A stretch of 64,000 nt of DNA, taken from an uncultured Clostridia bacterium. Its GTDB lineage: Bacteria; Bacillota; Clostridia; Christensenellales; Borkfalkiaceae. Each line of letters starts with the position of its first letter. Position 1 is the stretch's first letter. The notes under the pieces are model-generated. The model saw only the letters and a program-made list of their open reading frames with translations. It was not told the origin of the DNA and searched no databases. Where the stretch lies: the NCBI GenBank assembly GCA_947629095.1, contig CANRCK010000001.1, positions 240,191 to 304,190 of the forward strand. The letters are read 5' to 3'. A program made the position numbers and the translations under genes. This document shows, piece after piece, positions 24,159 through 32,876 of this stretch.

Positions 24159-24814
24159 AATTCATCGCCTCCTCCGAAACCTATTGTGCGCTTACCCTTG
24201 AACAAACCCGTTCCCCCGCCGAAGCGTTCGGTCAGTTTTTTGAGGACGTCCGGACAGACGAGCATATCGGGTGACCCGCAGAGGGCGCGCACTATCTCCT
24301 CCCTGCCGTCTGCTTTTACGTTGAGCAAAATAAGCCCGGCGTCGCTGTTGCTCTCTTCCTTCAACTCTTTCATTAAAAGATTTTCCGCAAACTCCGCTCC
24401 GTCGGTTTCGTTGTAGAAAAGTACGACGAGGGCGTAGAGAACGGACGCAGCGCGGCTGCGCTCGTATGTATGCGAGAGGGTGCGCAACCTGCCGCCCTTT
24501 ACGGAATCTTCACCGAAAATTTCGTTTGTTTTTATGAGCGCGCGGGCCTTTACGTCGATTACATCCTGTTCGCGCTTTGCCTTGCCGAAGTAGCCTTCGG
24601 GTCCGAAGCCTTTGAGGTAATTTTTGTGGATTTCTATGTCCCCCAAGGACGAAAGCTCGGACAAAAGCGGGTTGGAGAGAATTATCACATAGTCCTTTAC
24701 CTTGCTTTGGTCAACCCCGAAGCGCTCGGAGACGAACGCCCAAAAGTTGCCGTTTTCGCAGATCTCCTGCATAAGAAATGTGTAGTACAATGCTCTTTCT
24801 GTTACGTAGTTCAT
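24155..24814 (-). CDS. Unknown protein, first gene of the VirD4-like operon
   Basis: A 219-residue soluble protein I do not recognise. It is mostly helical, with no signal peptide and no membrane segment. It starts MNYVTERALYYTFLMQ and ends in a Gly-rich basic tail (GGGTGLFKGKRTIGFGGG) that could bind nucleic acid. GGAGGG sits 6 nt before the ATG at 24814; a start at 24832 would place that site inside the gene. The 3' end overlaps the VirD4-like gene by 4 bp, so the proteins are probably made in step and may form a complex. Confidence 0.75.
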   Translation of the reverse strand: MNYVTERALYYTFLMQEICENGNFWAFVSERFGVDQSKVKDYVIILSNPLLSELSSLGDIEIHKNYLKGFGPEGYFGKAKREQDVIDVKARALIKTNEIFGEDSVKGGRLRTLSHTYERSRAASVLYALVVLFYNETDGAEFAENLLMKELKEESNSDAGLILLNVKADGREEIVRALCGSPDMLVCPDVLKKLTERFGGGTGLFKGKRTIGFGGGDEL

Positions 24815-24871
24815 AGTGTCCCTCCTTTGCAAATTTAAATTTATAGTTTAGCCTATTGAATTTTTTATGGT

Positions 24872-24908
24872 AAAAAAATAAGCAGCCCGGCAACAACCTT
24901 GCCGAGCT
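24872..24908 (-). terminator. Terminator of the small unit at 24988-25470
   Basis: The stem AGCCCGGCAA / TTGCCGAGCT (24884-24893 and 24899-24908, one G-T pair) is followed on the minus strand by a T-rich tract (24879-24872). It separates the small upstream unit from the VirD4-like operon. Confidence 0.75.
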
Positions 24909-24987
24909 ACATGCAAAATCGATTTTCGTATTCTCCGATACCACGCCGCGGGCGCCTTGAAGCGCACACCCGAGCGGCTTGCCTGCC

Positions 24988-25470
24988 CTAAGACGCCGTT
25001 ACGCACGCACAGCCGTACGGCTGCCGTCGAAACACGCCTTTGCAAAAGCGATATCCGGAAGAATGAACGCGTTTCTGCGATCCGTTTAAACCGCGCCCCG
25101 CACTGCGGGAAATTGCCGCCACGAGCGGCTCAGGGGAATTTGCGGTTTGCAGACCTAAACGCTTTGAAACGATTGAACGCTTGTAAAGCCCGGAATAGAT
25201 TGTTGTTCCCTTTGATTCTTTTAAATTCAATAAACATAATATAGGCGTACTGCCCGGCGCATTGCTTTGGCTGTTACCCGGATTATCCGCCGACGGATTA
25301 CCGTTCAAGCACAGAATGTGCCGCGTTGAATTTTCGGCGTCCGGAATGCCGTTTTGCAAGCCGGAATTGCCGTTACGCAGGAAAATGCGCAATGAGAGAC
25401 GGTTTATTACGCAATTATTTGCGGCACTGTACGCGCCGTTGCAGTTAAGGTTAAATAAAGCCTTTCCCAT
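24988..25470 (-). CDS. Unknown 160-residue protein in its own transcription unit
   Basis: An ORF starting MGKALFNLNCNGAYSAANN, with an AGGAGA ribosome binding site 5-10 nt before the ATG at 25470, a near-consensus promoter and a strong terminator. It matches no family I know. The first half is rich in Asn, Gly and Ser (NGNSGLQNG, NGNPSADNPGNSQSNAPG), while the second half is basic and Ser-rich with several Cys near the end. There is no clear signal peptide or membrane segment. The second half may be non-coding or frameshifted, in which case the product could be a shorter peptide or a small RNA. Transcription is well supported; the protein is uncertain. Confidence 0.45.
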   Translation of the reverse strand: MGKALFNLNCNGAYSAANNCVINRLSLRIFLRNGNSGLQNGIPDAENSTRHILCLNGNPSADNPGNSQSNAPGSTPILCLLNLKESKGTTIYSGLYKRSIVSKRLGLQTANSPEPLVAAISRSAGRGLNGSQKRVHSSGYRFCKGVFRRQPYGCACVTAS

Positions 25471-25501
25471 AACTCTTCTCCTGTGATTTTTTTCGTGCGT
25501 T

Positions 25502-25530
25502 ATTATATCACCATTAAACGGGGAAGTCAA
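25502..25530 (-). promoter_or_regulatory. Promoter of the small unknown unit
   Basis: On the minus strand: TTGACT (25530-25525), 17-nt spacer, TATAAT (25507-25502), 32 bp before the ATG. The A+T-rich stretch 25555-25781 to its right holds no gene; it separates this unit from the divergent lipoprotein operon. Confidence 0.8.
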
Positions 25531-25781
25531 ATGAATGAAGGCAATTTTTGACAAATTCGGATATAAATATTAAAAATTCGGTCACTTTTGCAGGAGCAGG
25601 CGACAAGATGCGGGGGCAATAAATGCAGATGATTTTCGCCAAAAAAAGGAAATAGTTGCAGCAAAATGAATAAAATTGCATAATATTGTATAAAAAGAAA
25701 AATTTTTGCGCCGAAGAGTATAATTTATTCAGAAATTTTGTGAAAATTATTTGAAATCCGCAAATTAACCGTAAATTATAG

Positions 25782-25810
25782 TTGCACGCGCGCGCGAACT
25801 ATGATATTAT
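25782..25810 (+). promoter_or_regulatory. Promoter of the three-lipoprotein unit
   Basis: TTGCAC (25782-25787), 17-nt spacer containing an alternating GC run, TATTAT (25805-25810), about 38 bp before the ATG at 25848. Confidence 0.6.
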
Positions 25811-25847
25811 ATAAGCGGAAAAAATCCATACTGTTATGAGGTACCAG

Positions 25848-28841
25848 ATGAACAAACTTAGAAAAATACTTCTTATTTGCCTTGCGGCGTGCTTTGCCGT
25901 GGCTTGCGCCGCAGTGGTTGCGTGCAGCTCGGCAAATAGTTGGAGGGCACCAAAGGGCGGCGTTGTAAACGACGGTTCGGTGGACGCCAATAACCCCAAC
26001 GGGGATTTGACCTTTTACTATCCCGAAGGCGAGGACCCCAACCAGTACGCCGATAAGGGCAACGCTTACTATATTTATACGAAAAGCGTTGGCGGTATTC
26101 CGATAAGCGACGTGCATATCACCGTAAAACAAGAGGGCGAAACCATTATTGAAGGCGTTTCCAAAGACGGCGTGGCGGCATTTAATATTCCGTTTGACAA
26201 CTACGAGCTGGAATATCCCGAGCTGCCCCTCGGATACAGCGTTGACCCCGTTAAAACGTTGACGCACCTTACGCCCGAATCCACTACCGTGACCACGGAG
26301 TTCAACTCCACGGTTATAGGCGCTTCCGTTCCCATGGGCAAGCAGTACCGCGCGGGCGAGCTTATGTACGACTTTTCGGTTACGGACGCCGACGGCGATA
26401 CCATGCGGCTTTCGGACTTGTTGCAGCATAAGCTTGCGGTTGTTATAAACTTCTGGGCAACCTGGTGCGGGCAGTGCGTTGCAGAGTTCCCCGCGCTGAA
26501 CAGCGCATACAACTCGTACAGCGACAAGGTTGAGGTTATAGCTATTTCGGAATACGACAGCAACGATGCGGCGAGAGCGTTCAAAGAGACCAGCAATATA
26601 GACTTTTTTATGGCGCACGACAGCCCCGGACTGTTCAATCACTTTGATACCGCCGGTATACCCGTTTCTGTTATAGTGGACCGCTACGGGCTTATTGCGT
26701 ACTACGAAAAAGGCTCGGAGACGAGGCAGATGGCTTGGGAAGCGCTGTTTGCACAGTTTACGGCAAACGACTATACCCAAAGCGTTGAGGAGGAAGACCT
26801 TGGGAATTCGAGCACCGGGGCAGACCCCGTGGCTCCCCCCGAAGGCTTTGAACCCATGCCTTCCGACAACGCAATGAACCAGGCGCTGCTTCACTCCGAC
26901 ATAGCTTCCTCCGTCTCCCTTCACTACTACGAACCTGCGGAAGGTTCCCGCGACCGCGAGTATAACTGGCCCTTCCTTGCGAAGGACGACGACCCCGAGG
27001 GAGCGTATATAGCGCCCTCCAATTTAGGCACGGACAACAGCTGGTCGATAGTGTATACCGACGTGGAGCTTCAGAAGGACCAGACGCTTTCGGTGGAAGT
27101 TAAGATGAACACCGACGTTGACGACTTTTTGTACATCATTATGGACAACAACGCGGCGACAACGTTTACCTGGTCCGGCACAACCAACGGCTGGATAAAG
27201 GCGGAATTGTTCAGTTCAACGCGCCATGCGGCGATAAATCTTGCGATTATGTACTATAAGAGTCCTTCGGTTACACCCTCAAACGAGTTTGTGGGACTGA
27301 GAAACCTGAATATTACGGACCGCGACTACAACACCGCAGAACCAAACGACGTGCGCACCGAAGCCGTGAACGTTGTGGACGGGGAACCTGTTTACCCCAC
27401 CGTCTATAAGGCGGACGACGGGTTCTATCACATTCAGGAGGGCGTTGAACAGAATCCCGCAACCGATTCCATTCTGTTTGCGGACATACTCTCGGAATCG
27501 CTGTGGGTAGACAGACACTTCGGAGATACTACGCTGTATTACTCCGACGAGGGTAATCAGGGAATAATTTTGCCGAGGTCGGTATATCTGATTTCCTACT
27601 GGCATGAGAAATTCGGCAACAGCGGCGAAAGGTCGGACAAAAACGCGGCTTTGGATTTTAATTACGGTGAAGCCGAAACAAATACGATTATAGACAACTA
27701 CTACATTTTGGACGGCACAACTTATATGGCTGCCGTGGACGAAACGCTGGCGACGGCGCTTAAAGCATTTGCAAAGCATGCAAGCGACAATATGACCGAA
27801 TATCAGGGCGACTTCGACCCGGATAAGACCTGGTTGGAGCTTTGCAGCTACTACCGCACATTGGGCGGCGACCACTCCGCAGAAAGCCACAATTGTTTGG
27901 CGCACTTTAACCCCGGCGTAGGCAAATCGCTTACATATGCCATTGAGCTGAAAACCGATCAACAAATTACGGTTGATTTAAGGGTTTCCACCAGAAGGAA
28001 CCAAACCGGCGGACTGTTCTATAAGTTTACGGCGCCCGAGGACGGCGTTTATGAGTTTAAGTCTCTCCGCGGAATACGCGAAGCCGACACAAGTAACATA
28101 ATCGACCCCCATATGATACTGTGGCCCGAAGGCTCCGACACATTTAAAGGCGAGAAACTGATTGTGGCATACGACACGCGCGGCGCGGAAAGATTTGTGC
28201 AGGAAAACTATCCCTACATGCTCGATTTTGACTCATATATCTATCTTGAAAAAGGCACTGTCGTTTATCCCCAATTTTCAATAGAACAGGGAAACTCGGT
28301 ATTGCAGGATGTGAGCAGTTTGATTAATGGCGGCATCGACGTAACATACCCCGTTTTGGTTACGCGTGTGGGCGACAGCAAGCACGTGCTGACTATAGCG
28401 GCAATTGACGGAACTTGGTCTTCTACAACAAAGTTTGCAGCTGTACCAGTTGCGCCTGTAGAGGAATTCGACGAAAAGATCTGGCATCACTTGCTCGACA
28501 ACGGAGATCCCGGTTCGATAATGTATATAGATTTTCTCCACTCAAACTATATAGCCGACTTTAGCATTGAGCAGGCGTTGAATTCCAACTACTTTAAATT
28601 CACCGATCATGACTATACTTCCATAATGAAGAGCTATCTTGACGAAGCAAAAGCTAAAGACAAAGACGACCCCACCTACGGAATGTTGCCCGCAACTGAC
28701 GTTTTAGTACAGATTTTAAGTTTGGCTATTCAACAAAACAGCGAGGACGGCGACGGAATCGAAACGGGCGCATGGGAGGGCTTTGCTTACTACTGGCAGT
28801 ACTACGGACCTACTCCCTGGGAAGAATTGCCCGCGGAATAA
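25848..28841 (+). CDS. Large secreted lipoprotein with TlpA/thioredoxin-like domain
   Basis: A 997-residue lipoprotein. The signal peptide is MNKLRKILLICLAACFAVAC... with lipobox VVAC, so it is anchored on the outer face of the membrane. A short Ig-like or carboxypeptidase-regulatory-like stretch precedes a TlpA-type thioredoxin fold (about residues 165-320) with active site WATWCGQC (Cys 207/210) and the cis-Pro region TAGIPVSVIVD. The remaining 650 residues are extracellular, with two or three beta-rich modules that I cannot name (for example HYYEPAEGSRDREYNWPF). I take the ATG at 25848 (GAGGT upstream) rather than 25836. Likely role: extracytoplasmic thiol-disulfide exchange coupled to substrate or cell-surface binding. 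The distant polyferredoxin-TlpA fusion at 34342 could be its electron source. Confidence 0.82.
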   Translation: MNKLRKILLICLAACFAVACAAVVACSSANSWRAPKGGVVNDGSVDANNPNGDLTFYYPEGEDPNQYADKGNAYYIYTKSVGGIPISDVHITVKQEGETIIEGVSKDGVAAFNIPFDNYELEYPELPLGYSVDPVKTLTHLTPESTTVTTEFNSTVIGASVPMGKQYRAGELMYDFSVTDADGDTMRLSDLLQHKLAVVINFWATWCGQCVAEFPALNSAYNSYSDKVEVIAISEYDSNDAARAFKETSNIDFFMAHDSPGLFNHFDTAGIPVSVIVDRYGLIAYYEKGSETRQMAWEALFAQFTANDYTQSVEEEDLGNSSTGADPVAPPEGFEPMPSDNAMNQALLHSDIASSVSLHYYEPAEGSRDREYNWPFLAKDDDPEGAYIAPSNLGTDNSWSIVYTDVELQKDQTLSVEVKMNTDVDDFLYIIMDNNAATTFTWSGTTNGWIKAELFSSTRHAAINLAIMYYKSPSVTPSNEFVGLRNLNITDRDYNTAEPNDVRTEAVNVVDGEPVYPTVYKADDGFYHIQEGVEQNPATDSILFADILSESLWVDRHFGDTTLYYSDEGNQGIILPRSVYLISYWHEKFGNSGERSDKNAALDFNYGEAETNTIIDNYYILDGTTYMAAVDETLATALKAFAKHASDNMTEYQGDFDPDKTWLELCSYYRTLGGDHSAESHNCLAHFNPGVGKSLTYAIELKTDQQITVDLRVSTRRNQTGGLFYKFTAPEDGVYEFKSLRGIREADTSNIIDPHMILWPEGSDTFKGEKLIVAYDTRGAERFVQENYPYMLDFDSYIYLEKGTVVYPQFSIEQGNSVLQDVSSLINGGIDVTYPVLVTRVGDSKHVLTIAAIDGTWSSTTKFAAVPVAPVEEFDEKIWHHLLDNGDPGSIMYIDFLHSNYIADFSIEQALNSNYFKFTDHDYTSIMKSYLDEAKAKDKDDPTYGMLPATDVLVQILSLAIQQNSEDGDGIETGAWEGFAYYWQYYGPTPWEELPAE

Positions 28842-28890
28842 GCTTTTACTCTTAAATTTAAAAATATAATTTTACCGGAGGTAAATTTTT

Positions 28891-29379
28891 ATGAAACTTT
28901 TTAAAAAGCTTGCCGTAATTCTGGCGGCTGTTACAACGGTTGTGTGCATGGCGGCGTTTGCCGCAGGCTGCGTAAAGGATAATAACAACGGCGGCGGCAA
29001 CAATAACGGTGGCGGCAACGGCGGCAGCGCCACTACCATTGAAATTACGGTTAAAGACGAAAACGGGAACATTATAAACGGTACTACTTTCGGAGAGGGC
29101 GATTACGATTCAAACGTGAAGCAAGTTGCGGTTCAGTTTTGCACGACCGGCAACGGCGGTTCCTGTATGAGTCCCGAAAACCTGGGAGAAAACGGAAAAG
29201 TTTCCTTAGACTATGAGACTTTGAAAACCAAAGTGCTTGCCCTCCCCGATACGACGGAGAGCACTGTGCTTGAGTTGCATATTCTCAACGTTCAGAAAAA
29301 GGGTTACAAAGTGGCTTACGGGCAGTATCCTCTGAACGAGATACCTTCCAAAATAGAAATTACGCTTGAAAAGGCATAA
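28891..29379 (+). CDS. Small lipoprotein with Asn-Gly-rich linker
   Basis: A 162-residue lipoprotein with a signal peptide ending AAFAAGC. A low-complexity linker (NNNGGGNNNGGGNGG) leads to one beta-sandwich-like domain (TIEITVKDENGNIING onward). Two Cys (CTTGNGGSC) could form a disulfide or be a substrate of the thioredoxin-like neighbour. GGAGG precedes the ATG, 49 bp after the previous gene, so it belongs to the same unit. No family recognised. Confidence 0.78.
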   Translation: MKLFKKLAVILAAVTTVVCMAAFAAGCVKDNNNGGGNNNGGGNGGSATTIEITVKDENGNIINGTTFGEGDYDSNVKQVAVQFCTTGNGGSCMSPENLGENGKVSLDYETLKTKVLALPDTTESTVLELHILNVQKKGYKVAYGQYPLNEIPSKIEITLEKA

Positions 29380-29400
29380 CTTGGAAAAAACTTTTATCGG

Positions 29401-29425
29401 GGGCTTTGCCGAATCGACAAAGCCC
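29401..29425 (+). terminator. Weak hairpin between lipoprotein genes
   Basis: The stem GGGCTTTG / CAAAGCCC (29401-29408 and 29418-29425) lies in the 90-bp gap before the next gene. The T tract is poor, so it may be a partial terminator or mRNA-stabilising stem. Confidence 0.4.
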
Positions 29426-29469
29426 TTGAATTATAAACGGCACACCGGAAGTGTGTTAAGGAGAAATAA

Positions 29470-31974
29470 ATGAAAAAGAAAATATTTGTTGCGGCGCTCG
29501 CCTCCCTTTGCGTGGCGGTAGGCGCGGCAGGCATTGCAGCCTGCGGAGGAAATAAGGAAGGAAACACGCACGACCCCGCGCTGTACGCGGCGTACCAGAC
29601 ATATGCGGCTGAAAACGAAAACCCCAAAACGTACGAAGAATGGGTTGCGGACCTTGTTTCCAAGGGTACGCAAGGCGATCCCGGCGAACGCGGAGATGAC
29701 GGAAAGGACGGCATCGACGGAGAGGACGGCGTTGGGATAGACGACGTTAAAATGGTTGAAATACAGGGAAAACAGTATTTTGAGTTTCTGTTTTCCAACG
29801 GTAAAATTGTGAGAATTGCCGTTGACGGCTCCGACAGGCAGGTGTCAACGGAGTTTACCGTAACCGCAATAGACAACAACGGCAACCCCGTTGAGGACGC
29901 GTATTTCAACGTGGGCTACACCGATAGCTTCAGTAACCGTCTCACCAAGGATGGCGCCTCCACCACCAATAGCTCTGCATACTATGCGGCAAAGACTAAC
30001 GCCAAGGGAATTGCAACCTTTTTTACCTTCCCCGAGGACCTCGAAACGGATTACAGCGTGTATCTGGCAGACCCCTACTCCATCTCTTCGGACGGAAGAA
30101 CCCCCAATGTGCCCGAAGGATATACGGTGGACTTCGGCAAAGACAGTTACGGAATGAATAATTTGAGCGCGCCTTTTGTCAAGGACCAAAACGGAAATTA
30201 TTCCGCTACCGTCAATTTTGTTATTGACAACAGTTTGAACTCCTTAGGCTCGGACGCTATAAATTACAGACGATATGTTCAGAATCCGCTTAGTTCAAGC
30301 GACAAAACAGAGGAATCCGACATAACAGTGGTAACGGCGCCCTTGGTTAAAAAGGCAACAAGGGGTAAATACAATTATTTATCATTTAGTCCATACTTTG
30401 AAAACAGACCCTCGGGCGAACTCGATGACAGTCAAATACAGCAAATTATCCAAAAAGCGCGCGAAGCGGCTTCGGGCGTATACAGGTTCAGCTTTACCGC
30501 AAGCAACTCAAGGGCGAACGTGCAGCTCAATCTATTTAGTTTTATAGGCGGCAATTACTATGTTAAAAACGACGACGGTTCGCCCGCAGACACGCTTGTG
30601 GAGCAGCGTTCCGGAAAAGCGCCTACGGACGAAAAAACGCTGCAAGCGGCTTACGGCAGATATCAAAAAGCCGAGGGAACCTCGGCGCGGAGCTATGCGG
30701 AATGGCTGCCCGGGTACACCGCTACGTTCAGCGGAGGGAACTACGTTGACCTCACCGTTGAAGAGGACACGGCTTCGGCGTCCTTCCTCCTTGGTTTTAC
30801 AACCGAAATCAACTGCGACGTTACCATAACCGTTGAGCGAATAGGAAACGTTACAAAGTGGACGGATGAATACGAAGTAGCCAAAATGCCCGCAAATCAA
30901 GCGGCGGCAAGCAAGCCCAACGGCAGGTTGCTGGAAGTGCCCCTTGACTCGGTAATTGTACGGGACAGCAAGGGCGGATATCACCTGAACAGCGAAACGG
31001 GACCCGAGATTTATGTTCAACTTAAAAACGCGACCCGCGCAAACGAAAATTCGATGTTGTATCTTACGGACTTTTCCACACCCGAAGTTGAGCACGCAAG
31101 CGTATTCAATTATTATACGTCAAAACTGAATCCCGACACAGACACCGGAGTGCGCACTCACACGGACTACACGACGGTTGTTCAAGGATATGCCGCGCTT
31201 GCAAATGCCGACGGCGGTTACCCCGTGAACGACCTGTTGAAAACAATTCTTGAAAACTTCTGCAGAGGTTATATAGGTTGGAGCAATTACGACGAATACT
31301 GGGTTGCCGCCTGCTACTACTACGGCGCGCCCTCGGACGGCTCGGAGGCTTCTCCCTACGACCTTATTACAGGCGACAACTCCGTAACCTTGCGCGCTTC
31401 GGGCACAACTTACCTTTCGTTCAGACCTACAAGCGCGGGGTATTATTCAATAAGCGTTCAGGGCTGTACCATAGGCAACGTGCAAAACGCAATCAACGTG
31501 GACGGAACAAATTACGTTTATGTTTCCAATTCGGGAATATCGTTCACCGTTACGGGCAGCGGCACGGCTACCGTGACGATAGGAACGATTGCCGCAAAAA
31601 ATGTGATTGAGTATTACGTGACAGAAACAGATATTCCGAATCCGGACCCGAATGAAGAGGGAAACATTATTGTAAGGGTTGAACACGGCACAGAGGAAAC
31701 CCCCTTAGAGTGCGTAGGCTCCGGTATATATCAAGTAAATATAGACCACTCGGCTTACAGCGATAAAATTGTAGTTAACTTTACGGTTATGTTTTTGGCT
31801 GACGGCAAGTACAAATTTGAAATCTTCGGCAGCAACACCGCCACTATCGAAATGAACGGCGTGTCATTTGTAAGCGGCAACAGCGTTGAACTTTCTTCCG
31901 AGAAAGCAGTGAAAATTTTGATTGACGACGTAAATGACGGAACGTTCTTTATTAAAATAACAAAGATATCCTGA
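29470..31974 (+). CDS. Large secreted lipoprotein with collagen-like stretch
   Basis: An 834-residue lipoprotein, lipobox IAAC (MKKKIFVAALASLC...). After the anchor comes a helical EEW-type motif (YEEWVADLVSKG) and a short collagen-like G-x-y run (about residues 72-94, GDPGERGDDGKDGIDGEDG), then several beta-rich modules. A second copy of the YxxY...YAEW motif occurs near residue 400 (YGRYQKAEGTSARSYAEWL), so the module is repeated. AGGAG precedes the ATG. There is no catalytic motif I can name; it is probably a surface binding or structural protein. It closes the three-lipoprotein unit. Confidence 0.8.
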   Translation: MKKKIFVAALASLCVAVGAAGIAACGGNKEGNTHDPALYAAYQTYAAENENPKTYEEWVADLVSKGTQGDPGERGDDGKDGIDGEDGVGIDDVKMVEIQGKQYFEFLFSNGKIVRIAVDGSDRQVSTEFTVTAIDNNGNPVEDAYFNVGYTDSFSNRLTKDGASTTNSSAYYAAKTNAKGIATFFTFPEDLETDYSVYLADPYSISSDGRTPNVPEGYTVDFGKDSYGMNNLSAPFVKDQNGNYSATVNFVIDNSLNSLGSDAINYRRYVQNPLSSSDKTEESDITVVTAPLVKKATRGKYNYLSFSPYFENRPSGELDDSQIQQIIQKAREAASGVYRFSFTASNSRANVQLNLFSFIGGNYYVKNDDGSPADTLVEQRSGKAPTDEKTLQAAYGRYQKAEGTSARSYAEWLPGYTATFSGGNYVDLTVEEDTASASFLLGFTTEINCDVTITVERIGNVTKWTDEYEVAKMPANQAAASKPNGRLLEVPLDSVIVRDSKGGYHLNSETGPEIYVQLKNATRANENSMLYLTDFSTPEVEHASVFNYYTSKLNPDTDTGVRTHTDYTTVVQGYAALANADGGYPVNDLLKTILENFCRGYIGWSNYDEYWVAACYYYGAPSDGSEASPYDLITGDNSVTLRASGTTYLSFRPTSAGYYSISVQGCTIGNVQNAINVDGTNYVYVSNSGISFTVTGSGTATVTIGTIAAKNVIEYYVTETDIPNPDPNEEGNIIVRVEHGTEETPLECVGSGIYQVNIDHSAYSDKIVVNFTVMFLADGKYKFEIFGSNTATIEMNGVSFVSGNSVELSSEKAVKILIDDVNDGTFFIKITKIS

Positions 31975-31996
31975 CGGAAAGTAAACTTAATAGCAT

Positions 31997-32027
31997 AAAA
32001 GACCGACGAAACTTTCGTCGGTCTTTT
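31997..32027. terminator. Bidirectional terminator between convergent genes
   Basis: AAAAGACCGACGAA (31997-32010) pairs with TTCGTCGGTCTTTT (32014-32027) around a 3-nt loop. It lies between the stop at 31974 and the opposing acyltransferase stop at 32052. Confidence 0.88.
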
Positions 32028-32051
32028 GATTTGCAATTTAAAATGTGTAAT

Positions 32052-32876
32052 TTATACGCTTTCGTTCGGATATGCGGGAACGGCTTCGAGGGGCGCGGGG
32101 GCTTCCTCCGTCCTGAGAATAAAGCTGTTGGGGGAATAGGTGGAAAGCTTGCTGCGCTCCTCCATGGCGAAATATACGCGGTTCCTTAAATCCTGCTTTT
32201 GCTCCTTTTTGGTAAGGCTTGCGTCGGGGAAGAAAGGTCCGTCTATATACACGGTGGCTTTTACGCCGCCGAAAAACCTGCGCTTGCGATAGGTGGTTGT
32301 GAATGAAAACGCGGGCTTTGAAGTGTTGACGGGATATGCAAAGGAATTTGCGGTAAACCGCCGTATGCCCGTATACAGGGGCCAGATGTGAGCTTCGGGA
32401 TAGATGACGATTACATTCCCGTTGTTAACGCGGGTTTCAATTGCCTCCACAAACTTTTTTTGAAGAGTCCAGCTGTTGGGAAGGGGCATAGCGCCCAAAT
32501 CCTCCACAACCCGCTTTAACAGGGGAATAGATACGGCGTCCGGGTTGACAATAATGTACGGCTTTTGGGGAAAAGCCGCTACGGACGGGGTGAAGGCGTC
32601 GCCCGCAGCCCGCGTGTGGTTGCCGTATAAAAAATATCCCGACTTGCGATAGGGCTTCAGCTTTTTGCGCCCCACTATCTTCTGCCCGCAGGAAATTTTT
32701 AAATAAACGTAACAGATAGGCGTTGCTACTATGTGGTGAAGGAACCACGCAACCGCCCTGCGGACCCTGCTTTTGGGGAGATAGGAATATCTTGGGGGAA
32801 GTTGCTTTGAGTTAATATTCGTGCCCGCAAAATCGTCGTTGAGGGGGTCGGTATAGTAATACGTTTTACCTTTCAT
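32052..32876 (-). CDS. PlsC-like acyltransferase
   Basis: A 274-residue lysophospholipid acyltransferase-family protein. The catalytic His-Asp motif reads NHTRAAGD, one residue longer than the usual H-x4-D, so activity or acceptor may differ. The second conserved block is VIVIYPEAHIWP, where the family normally has a PEGT box. A short hydrophobic segment near residue 45 (ATPICYVYL) suggests peripheral membrane attachment. The start overlaps the glycosyltransferase gene by 11 bp, so the pair likely builds or modifies membrane glycolipid. Confidence 0.8.
   Translation of the reverse strand: MKGKTYYYTDPLNDDFAGTNINSKQLPPRYSYLPKSRVRRAVAWFLHHIVATPICYVYLKISCGQKIVGRKKLKPYRKSGYFLYGNHTRAAGDAFTPSVAAFPQKPYIIVNPDAVSIPLLKRVVEDLGAMPLPNSWTLQKKFVEAIETRVNNGNVIVIYPEAHIWPLYTGIRRFTANSFAYPVNTSKPAFSFTTTYRKRRFFGGVKATVYIDGPFFPDASLTKKEQKQDLRNRVYFAMEERSKLSTYSPNSFILRTEEAPAPLEAVPAYPNESV

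Noticed and set aside
21937..24814. Conjugative element
   Set aside because: Only the coupling-protein-like ATPase is present; there is no relaxase, VirB4 or mating channel gene and no attachment site.
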